Assembly (NCBI GenBank): GCA_964523405.1
Contig: CAZGAQ010000005.1
Span: forward strand, 1 to 64,000
DNA from: CAZGAQ01 sp964523405
GTDB lineage: Bacteria; Planctomycetota; Phycisphaerae; UBA1845; Fen-1342
DNA length: 64,000 nucleotides
Direction: 5' to 3'
The notes under the pieces are model-generated. The model was not told where the DNA came from, did not search any database, and saw only the letters and a program-made list of their open reading frames with translations. Position 1 is the stretch's first letter, and every line of letters starts with the position of its first letter. A program made the position numbers and the translations under genes. Positions 58,267 through 64,000 of this stretch are shown in pieces.

Positions 58267-59211
58267 ATGACCACGACCGGCCTACTCATCGACGATCGGT
58301 TCCGCCGGCATGCGACGGGGGATGGCCATCCGGAAACGCCTGGTCGGCTGACGGTGATCCAGGAGGCCCTGGCCGCCGCAGGCCTCATCGAGCGGTGCAC
58401 GCGTATCGAGCCCGTGCCCTCCTCCGATGGAGTCCTGCAGAATGTCCACACGCACGACTATTTGACGCGCCTGGACGCAGCCTGCCGCCAGGGCTACCCC
58501 TACATCGACGTGCCCGACAGCGCCATCTGTCCCGAGAGCTATGAGATTGCCAAGCTCGCGGCCGGCGGCGTTATCCAGGCGGCGCGGGCGGTCGCGCGCG
58601 GGGATTTGCGGCGCGCTTTCTGCGCGGTACGCCCTCCGGGCCACCACGCCGAGGCCGACCGCTCGATGGGCTTCTGCCTGCTCAACAACATCGCGCTGGC
58701 CGCGAGCGTCGTGAAACAGGAGTTCAAGATCGGCCGCCTGCTGATCCTGGATTTCGACGTGCATCACTGCAACGGCACGCAGCACACGTTCGATGCCGAT
58801 CCGAGCGTGCTGGTCATCAGTCTGCACGGCCACCCGAATTTCCTCTATCCCGGGACGGGCTTCGAAGAGGAAACGGGCATCGGCCCGGGCCGTGGCTACA
58901 CGATGAACATCCCTTTCATGCCGGATGCCAGTGACGCCGACTTCCGTGATGCGTTCGACAATCGCATCATCCCGGCCGTGGCGCGCTACGCCCCGCAGAT
59001 GATCATGGTGTCCGCAGGTTTCGACGGACACGCCGACGATCCGCTGGGGAACCTTTCGTTGTCGGACGACATCTTTGGCTGGATGACGCAAGTGGCTGTC
59101 GAGATGGCCGAGCGGCACGCGAAAGGGCGTCTGGTGAGTGTACTGGAAGGCGGCTACGAGCCCGGCGTCCTGGCGCGCTGTGTGCCGGAGCATCTGCGTT
59201 TGCTGCTCTAG
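58267..59211 (+). CDS. Histone deacetylase-like (acetoin utilisation/HDAC family) hydrolase
   Basis: A 314-residue arginase-fold deacetylase. RPPGHHAEAD holds the catalytic His pair (126-127). LILDFDVHHCNGTQ supplies zinc ligands Asp164 and His166, and VSAGFDGHADDPLG the third, Asp256. LLNNIALAA and VLEGGY complete the active site, so it should be catalytic. Bacterial members act on acetylated proteins or polyamines. It stands alone here. The start ATG at 58267 has a weak ribosome site. Confidence 0.93.
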   Translation: MTTTGLLIDDRFRRHATGDGHPETPGRLTVIQEALAAAGLIERCTRIEPVPSSDGVLQNVHTHDYLTRLDAACRQGYPYIDVPDSAICPESYEIAKLAAGGVIQAARAVARGDLRRAFCAVRPPGHHAEADRSMGFCLLNNIALAASVVKQEFKIGRLLILDFDVHHCNGTQHTFDADPSVLVISLHGHPNFLYPGTGFEEETGIGPGRGYTMNIPFMPDASDADFRDAFDNRIIPAVARYAPQMIMVSAGFDGHADDPLGNLSLSDDIFGWMTQVAVEMAERHAKGRLVSVLEGGYEPGVLARCVPEHLRLLL

Positions 59212-59244
59212 GGAGTGGCGTGGTCGCCGGCCCGCGGCACGACC

Positions 59245-59407
59245 AAAATAAAGCGGCCCACCCTCCGTTTCCGGAGGGCGGGACCGCAAGATTGGCAAGA
59301 CGGGCGAGCCGAGCAACGTCCTGCCAACACTCTCCCACAACGCGTGGAAGAGATTTGTCCATTACCCGCGTAAACCGAGCCGCCCAGAGGGCTATTCCCG
59401 GTCCGCG
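59245..59407 (-). ncRNA. Candidate structured small RNA
   Basis: A minus-strand transcript of about 160 bases is predicted from a TATAAT -10 box (59412-59417) to a strong terminator. The terminator stem pairs GCGG, CCC and CCCTCCG with their complements around a GAAA loop and ends in TTTATTTT (59245-59252). Inside, CTCTTCCAC and GTGGGAGAG form a 9-bp apical hairpin. GGGCGGC can pair with GCTCGCCC, with one bulge, around a large open middle, and the ends GCGGACCG and CGGTCCCGC can also close. The rod with a central bubble resembles 6S RNA, but that name is only a guess. No good -35 box was found. Confidence 0.45.
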
Positions 59408-59411
59408 TTCG

Positions 59412-59417
59412 ATTATA
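59412..59417 (-). promoter_or_regulatory. -10 box of the candidate small RNA
   Basis: TATAAT on the minus strand, a perfect -10 consensus. No convincing -35 box lies 16-18 bases upstream. Confidence 0.45.
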
Positions 59418-59523
59418 GTACGCTCGCCGGCGACAGCAGTTTTCCGTCGACGGGCGGCCGGATTCTTGCCGCGCTCGTAGAATTGAAGGGCCGCGACCGC
59501 CTGAATCGGCGGCCCACGGCTGA

Positions 59524-59545
59524 CGGGCTGAACGGGTTCAGCCCG
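59524..59545 (+). repeat. Near-palindrome ahead of a radical SAM gene
   Basis: CGGGCTGAAC (59524-59533), GG, GTTCAGCCCG (59536-59545). The arms are perfect over 10 bases and end 11 bases before the ATG. As DNA it could be an operator; as RNA it would occupy the ribosome-binding region. Confidence 0.6.
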
Positions 59546-59556
59546 CGGATGGTCAG

Positions 59557-60414
59557 ATGACGTCGCGCGATGCGCTGAACCAGGCCTTCTCCTCACACCC
59601 CCGCCAGTGGCGCGAGTTCCGGTACGTCTACCCGGTGATCGCCCGCCGCAGTCGTGGGCTGAGTATCGGGATCAACCTCAATCCGCGCGGCGACTGCAGC
59701 TTCGACTGCGTGTACTGCTGCGTCGACCGGGGCCATCTGCATCCCGGTGGAACCTTCGTGCTCACCGAGTTGACGCGCGAACTTCGCCACATGCTCGACC
59801 TCGGGCCGCGCGTCTTCGAGGAGCCCGAGTTTCGCGCCATCCCCGTCGAATTCCGCCGCCTCAACGATTTCGCCTTTTCCGGCGATGGCGAACCCACCAA
59901 CGCGCCGGAGTTTCCTGCGGCCGTCCAGCTCGTGGCCGACCTGCGCCGCGCGTACGGCCTGTCTGAGGTGAAGATCGTCTTGATCACGAATGCGACCGGG
60001 TTGACTCGCCCCGCGGTGGTCGCCGCGCTCGCCACGCTGGACGCCAACGGGGGCGAGATCTGGGCCAAGCTGGACGCCGGCACCGAGGAGCACTACCACC
60101 GCTTCAATCGCTCCCGCGTCCCGTTTGCGCGTGTGCTCGACAACCTGCTGGCGACGGCTCGCGTTCGGCCGATTGTCATCCAGTCGCTCTTTGCCCGCTG
60201 GCACGGCGCGCCGCCCGCCGCCGAGGAAGTGGCGGCCTACGTTGACCGTCTGCGCGCCTTGCAGCAGGGGGGCGGCCAACTGGCGCGCGTGCAGATCTAC
60301 ACGATCGCACGTCAAACGGCGGAAGACTACGTGGCGCCGCTCGCCACGACTGAACTGGAGCCGATCGCGGCTGCCGTCCGCGCGCTGGGCGTGTCCGTCG
60401 AAGTGTTCCCCTAA
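59557..60414 (+). CDS. Radical SAM protein
   Basis: A 285-residue radical SAM enzyme. The cluster motif is CSFDCVYC (Cys47, Cys51, Cys54). FSGDGEPTNAPEF matches the GGE-like SAM-binding segment, and ITNATGLTRPAV and LDAGTEEHYHRFNRS continue the barrel. The family pattern is close to small radical SAM proteins of unknown or wybutosine-like type. No SPASM or B12 domain is present. A near-palindrome sits just before the ATG, and no clear Shine-Dalgarno is seen, so expression may be controlled there. Confidence 0.87.
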   Translation: MTSRDALNQAFSSHPRQWREFRYVYPVIARRSRGLSIGINLNPRGDCSFDCVYCCVDRGHLHPGGTFVLTELTRELRHMLDLGPRVFEEPEFRAIPVEFRRLNDFAFSGDGEPTNAPEFPAAVQLVADLRRAYGLSEVKIVLITNATGLTRPAVVAALATLDANGGEIWAKLDAGTEEHYHRFNRSRVPFARVLDNLLATARVRPIVIQSLFARWHGAPPAAEEVAAYVDRLRALQQGGGQLARVQIYTIARQTAEDYVAPLATTELEPIAAAVRALGVSVEVFP

Positions 60415-60429
60415 GCGTGGCCCGGGATG

Positions 60430-61356
60430 CTATGGGTCGGCGGGCCTCTCGGCGAAGGCGTGCGCCTCGATGTAGATGTGCCGCACGTCCGGGAACTCCG
60501 CCTGAATCGCCTGCTCGATCCGGTCCATCGCGGTCTCGATCTGCTCCCGGCTCTGCTCCGGACGAAACTGCACGCCCAGGTTGAGCAGCACCTGGTGCGG
60601 CCCCAAGTGCATCGTCATCGGCCGCGCCACACGCGCGACGGCCGGATCGGACGTGGCCAGCTCGCGGATGCGGCCGACCTGCGCGGGGTCAGCGCTCTCG
60701 CCGATGAGTAGCCCCTTGCTCTCGGCCGCCAGGAACAGGGCCACCGTCGCCAGCAACAGGCCGATCACGACGGAGGCGGCTCCATCGCAGTAGGGGTTCC
60801 GCAGCAGGTGCCCGAGCGTCACGCCCACCAGGGCCACCAGCAGTCCGGCGAGCGCGGCGAGGTCCTCGAAAACGACCGTAAACACCGTGGGGTCCTTGCT
60901 GGTGCGGACGGTCTGCCACGCGGTCCTGCCGGCGGGCTGACTGCGGCGGAATTCGCGCAGCGCGACCGCCAGACTGAGCGACTCGAAGAACAGCGCGATC
61001 CCGAGCACGACGTAGTTCCACACCGGGTTTTCCAGCGGGCGGGGATGGGCCAGGTGTACGAGCCCCTCATAGATTGACATGCCGCCGCCGATGCCGAAGA
61101 TCATGATCGCCACGACGAGCGACCAGAAATACACTTCTTTGCCGTGACCGAAGGGATGCTCGTCATCGGCCGGCCGCTGGCTCTTGCGCAGGCCGAGCAG
61201 CAGTAAGCCACCGTTGCCGGTATCCACGAGCGAGTGAATGCCCTCCGACAGCATCGCGGAGCTGCCGGTGATGGCGGCGGCGATGAACTTGCTGATGGCG
61301 ATGGCGATGTTACCGGCGATGGCGGCATACACAGCCAATTTCGAGTCGGCCTGCAA
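60430..61356 (-). CDS. Cation diffusion facilitator (CDF) transporter
   Basis: A 308-residue CDF metal exporter with about six membrane spans in residues 10-215 and a cytoplasmic C-terminal domain. AMLSEGIHSLVDTGN in TM2 and EDLAALAGLLVA in TM5 carry the acidic and His transport residues, and DEHPFGHGKEVYFW is the family signature. Substrates are usually Zn2+, Co2+, Fe2+ or Mn2+. The EDxAA form of TM5 marks the Mn/Fe/Zn-diverse bacterial branch. It is convergent with the radical SAM gene. Confidence 0.92.
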   Translation of the reverse strand: MQADSKLAVYAAIAGNIAIAISKFIAAAITGSSAMLSEGIHSLVDTGNGGLLLLGLRKSQRPADDEHPFGHGKEVYFWSLVVAIMIFGIGGGMSIYEGLVHLAHPRPLENPVWNYVVLGIALFFESLSLAVALREFRRSQPAGRTAWQTVRTSKDPTVFTVVFEDLAALAGLLVALVGVTLGHLLRNPYCDGAASVVIGLLLATVALFLAAESKGLLIGESADPAQVGRIRELATSDPAVARVARPMTMHLGPHQVLLNLGVQFRPEQSREQIETAMDRIEQAIQAEFPDVRHIYIEAHAFAERPADP

Positions 61357-61371
61357 GGGCTTTCTCCGAGA

Positions 61372-62784
61372 CTAGCGGCCGCGGGTCTTGAATGTCACGG
61401 GGACCGATTCGAGCGGTACGCCGTCTGCGCTGCGAAACGCCTGGAACTGGTTGCGGTTTAACCAAAGCTGGTATTCCCAGTTCGGTTTGAGCTTTACGTG
61501 CACGGTCAGCACGCGGCGCGTCTTGTCGTAAGCGGGCTTCCCGACGATCTCGGGAAAGTGCTCGCCGCCGCCGACGACCGACCAGGATTGGTCCTGCATC
61601 GGACGGTCGAACGTGATCACCATTTCCGTCAGATTCGGATCGACATCTGTGGCGCCGTTGGCGGGCACCATCTTCTCCACGTGGGGGGCGTTGCGGTCCT
61701 GTGCGGCGACGCGCTCGGCCTGCTGCTCGAAGAACTCCGCGACCCGCGGCATGAACGCGTCCAGCGTTGGGTACTGCTTGCGGTCCGCCTCATACTCGCC
61801 CAGGAGTTCGGCCAGATCGCCGATCCAGCGGAAGCCACGCTCCACGTTCTTCTGCACGTCCTGCTGCGCGGCCGCCTTGCCGTCCGTGGCCAGCAGGTAC
61901 CGCACGACGCACGCGCGCACGAGCGATTCGTACAGCATGGTCTTGGCGTTGCCGTATGCCTGCTCCTGCATGGCCGCGTGCACCAGGGGGTAGATCTTCT
62001 CCGCCGCCGGCAGCAACTCGCGCTCGTGCTTGTTTACGAGCGGGTTCGTGAACGAGTGGCCGAATTCGTGGACGACCAGCGAGGTGATGCTGTCGGCGAT
62101 GACGGGCACGCCGTCCGCGTCGAATTCCCACACGCCCAGGATCGGCGTGATCTCCTCGCTCCCGTCGGGGAACCGGACACTCACGCCGTAGTTGCCCCCA
62201 CCGTTCAGCAGACCGACGATGACACGGAACCGGGCGCCGGGGCGGGCCCCGAAGAACTGCTCGAACCACTTGAGGTACGGGCGCTCATTGAGCCGACGGG
62301 CCATGCGCTCGCCGGCCTGGGCGTAGAGCTTCTCGTGTGCGGCAAAGAATGCGGTGAACTTCGTCTCCGCGGCGAACTTGCGCAGCTCCCCGAGAAAGGC
62401 GCGCGCGTCCTCGGTCTGCCAGCGCTCGTCGAGTTGCTGCGGGCGCGGTTCAAAGGGCATCCGCTCGCCCAGTTCCGGCGGAGGGGTGATGTGTACCGCC
62501 AGGCCCATGACCGCGTCGAAGCTCACGCCGTGCTCGGAGCGCAGCTTACGGGCCATTTGGATCACGGCATGATCGCGGAAGGGCCCGAAGTGCGCTTCGA
62601 CCTCGGCCGAGTACGGCGATTTCGAGTTGGGCTGGTTGTACTCGGGATTCCCCGCCAGCCGGAAGACGATGGAGAGCAGTTCGACCCGCGGGTCCACACC
62701 GGCTTGCAGCTCCGTGGATTGTGACGCGGGTTGCGTGGCACCGGCCAGAGCCAGGAAGGTGGCGACGTAGAGCGTGGCGAACAT
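61372..62784 (-). CDS. Secreted HEFGH zinc metalloprotease (DUF4932-like)
   Basis: A 470-residue exported protein. The signal peptide is about 1-17. The DUF4932-type domain covers about 30-370, with the metalloprotease motif VVHEFGHSF (His239, Glu240, His243). The third ligand probably lies in the downstream helical region (YESLVRACVVRYL). The last ~85 residues (from about 385) resemble a bacterial Ig-like domain (PANGATDVDPNLTEMVITFDRPM). AGGAGG lies 5 bases before the ATG at 62784. It would act outside the cytoplasm. It follows the caspase-like gene on the same strand by 133 bases. Confidence 0.83.
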   Translation of the reverse strand: MFATLYVATFLALAGATQPASQSTELQAGVDPRVELLSIVFRLAGNPEYNQPNSKSPYSAEVEAHFGPFRDHAVIQMARKLRSEHGVSFDAVMGLAVHITPPPELGERMPFEPRPQQLDERWQTEDARAFLGELRKFAAETKFTAFFAAHEKLYAQAGERMARRLNERPYLKWFEQFFGARPGARFRVIVGLLNGGGNYGVSVRFPDGSEEITPILGVWEFDADGVPVIADSITSLVVHEFGHSFTNPLVNKHERELLPAAEKIYPLVHAAMQEQAYGNAKTMLYESLVRACVVRYLLATDGKAAAQQDVQKNVERGFRWIGDLAELLGEYEADRKQYPTLDAFMPRVAEFFEQQAERVAAQDRNAPHVEKMVPANGATDVDPNLTEMVITFDRPMQDQSWSVVGGGEHFPEIVGKPAYDKTRRVLTVHVKLKPNWEYQLWLNRNQFQAFRSADGVPLESVPVTFKTRGR

Positions 62785-62917
62785 GGCAGCCTCCTGGCCG
62801 CGACTGCGGCCGCAACGTGCATGTTCGCACCGTTGACGCCCGGGTGCAATGGGAGCGGCCGGGCTGCTGACGTTCGGCCCGCCGCACCCCTGTCCAACCT
62901 GGCTTGTGCGCGGGGCG

Positions 62918-64000
62918 CTACCGCCGCCGGCCGCGCCCCATGACCACGAAGCCGGCCGCAATCAGCAGCAGTGGTCCCACGCCGATGGGGCCGCACAGCC
63001 CCCAGGTCGTCGTGGCGGTCGGCGTGTCCGTCTGCGTGGGCGTCGTACCGGTGTCCGTCGTGCCGCTGCCGCCGCTCGTGCCACCGGTTGTCCCGCTGCC
63101 CGACCCGGACCCCGTCGTGCCGGTGCCCGTGGACGTCGTGCCGACCGTGCCGCCCAACAGCCCGCTGCCCGTATGGTTGTCGTTCGGATCGACCTGGAGG
63201 TCGGCCGCGGTTTGAGCTGCGATCTTGCTGATCGAGATTGCATACTGTGGGACCTGCACGACTGGTGCCGTCTCGCCTTCCAGGATGATCGTGGCGGCCT
63301 CGGTCTGCGTGTCGGTCTTCGTCTGACCGAGTACCGCCGCCCACGTCAATTCCGTGGTGCTCGCCGCCAGCGTTACCATGTCGTACATCAGGTAGTTCGT
63401 GAACAGGCTGCCCTCCCCGGCACCGCCGAGACTGACTTGTCCCGGCGAGGCGCCGCACGCCAGCACGCTGCCGCGGAAGTCGCAGAGCAAGCGGCGAAAG
63501 TTCGCCTGCTGCGTCGCGGAAAGCGTGCTCGGCAGGCGCAGGCTCTGGCCCACGCCGTCCGGGTAGCTATTGCAGCAATCCGCCAGAATGATCAGCAGCC
63601 GTGGTTGTTTGGGGATCAGCGTCTCCACCACTTCGTCCAGCGAGACGTCCGTTCCGGACAGCGTGTTCACGTAGGTCAGAATGGGCCAGCGCCGATCTCC
63701 CGGGTTGTAGCCGTGCCCCGAGTAGTAGAAGTAGACGACGTCGTCCGTGCTGACCTGCAGGCTGGTCAGCACGTTGCGCGTTCTGCTAATGCTCACATCG
63801 CCCCCGGAGTACGCCTGCAGTCGCAACGTCAGGCCGGTGGACGACGCCAGCAAGTCTGCCCAAGCCAGGGCATTCTGGAAGTCCTCGACTGTGCCAATCA
63901 TCGGGTCGTTCGTGTCGATGAAGGCGATGAAGTGCAGGTCGGCCGCGGGAGCGACGCTCGCCAGCACCAGCCCGACCACCAACGCGACGGGCGACCGATA
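62918..64000 (-). CDS. Caspase-like (C14) protease with C-terminal membrane anchor (5' partial)
   Basis: At least 360 residues; the frame is open to the window edge, and the visible start is a signal-like segment (VVGLVLASVAPAADL). A caspase-fold domain has the catalytic His in FYYSGHGYNPG and Cys in IILADCCNS. A Gly/Thr/Ser-rich linker follows (TGTGTTGSGSGSG type), then a hydrophobic segment and a terminal GRGRRR (GLCGPIGVGPLLLIAAGFVV before it). The whole looks like a secreted or surface-anchored metacaspase/paracaspase relative. A start codon upstream of 64000 cannot be seen. Confidence 0.82.
   Translation of the reverse strand, partial: YRSPVALVVGLVLASVAPAADLHFIAFIDTNDPMIGTVEDFQNALAWADLLASSTGLTLRLQAYSGGDVSISRTRNVLTSLQVSTDDVVYFYYSGHGYNPGDRRWPILTYVNTLSGTDVSLDEVVETLIPKQPRLLIILADCCNSYPDGVGQSLRLPSTLSATQQANFRRLLCDFRGSVLACGASPGQVSLGGAGEGSLFTNYLMYDMVTLAASTTELTWAAVLGQTKTDTQTEAATIILEGETAPVVQVPQYAISISKIAAQTAADLQVDPNDNHTGSGLLGGTVGTTSTGTGTTGSGSGSGTTGGTSGGSGTTDTGTTPTQTDTPTATTTWGLCGPIGVGPLLLIAAGFVVMGRGRRR

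Noticed and set aside
59003..59596. A 197-codon minus-strand frame covering the small-RNA region
   Set aside because: It overlaps the HDAC gene antisense and the candidate RNA. The stem and terminator structure explains the region better.
1..64000. tRNA, rRNA, CRISPR, transposase, integrase or prophage genes
   Set aside because: I looked for cloverleaf motifs, regularly spaced direct repeats, DDE/tyrosine recombinase motifs and REP-associated transposases on both strands and found none that I can support.

Overview
The window is about 64 kb of high-GC bacterial DNA with one 10-base run of N (43480-43489), so it comes from a draft or metagenome assembly. The gene content suggests a planctomycete, probably of the Phycisphaerae side. 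Supporting signs are two PEP-CTERM secreted proteins, a Rex repressor, a ResB/CcsA cytochrome c assembly pair, an anti-sigma protein carrying the planctomycete pilin-like 'H-X9-DG' domain, BatA/VWA membrane proteins, many small exported proteins, and one isolated flagellar fliM. This assignment is inferred from gene families; there is no rRNA in the window.

Layout. 1-16.5 kb is mixed housekeeping: a PEP-CTERM protein, rex with a damaged NuoE-like partner and a good candidate Rex operator, resB-ccsA, a BatA/VWA protein, an ECF sigma/anti-sigma pair, an aminotransferase, an ORF6N-domain protein, ATP-type PEP carboxykinase and a lipoprotein.

16.5-38.4 kb is the most coherent and interesting part. 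It holds xdhC, an XdhD-type molybdenum hydroxylase, the flavoprotein pair preT-preA, a patatin, a MocA-type cytidylyltransferase, ssnA, a threonine-synthase-like enzyme, a second fold-II PLP enzyme, a DinB-fold protein, ygeW, ygeY, a hydantoinase (hyuA), an aminotransferase, and a 945-residue fusion of a glutamate-cysteine-ligase-like domain with an M20 peptidase. Much of this matches the E. coli ygeW-ygeX-ygeY-hyuA-ygfJ-ssnA-xdhD neighbourhood linked to anaerobic purine/urate breakdown. Here the genes are broken into several short transcription units on both strands, preTA sits where ygfK would be expected, and extra genes have been added. Five of the six complete copies of a small palindromic repeat (8-base arms, 6-base loop, CTAC tail) lie between these genes.

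38.6-46.4 kb holds a second PEP-CTERM gene, fliM, the rpsB-tsf translation operon with promoter and terminator, the assembly gap, rnd (RNase D), and a rhodanese plus MauE/DoxX-type membrane protein operon. 46.4-64 kb has a B12-binding/radical SAM protein, small and membrane proteins, a large exported HEAT-repeat protein with an embedded degenerate receiver domain behind a perfect-consensus promoter, rpmA, surE, a response-regulator diguanylate cyclase, priA, a coiled-coil lipoprotein, an HDAC-like deacetylase, a candidate structured small RNA, another radical SAM protein, a cation-diffusion exporter, a secreted HEFGH metalloprotease, and a caspase-like protease cut by the window edge.

No tRNA, rRNA, CRISPR array, insertion sequence or prophage was recognised. 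Most remaining long open frames run antisense to real genes and reflect the high GC content.
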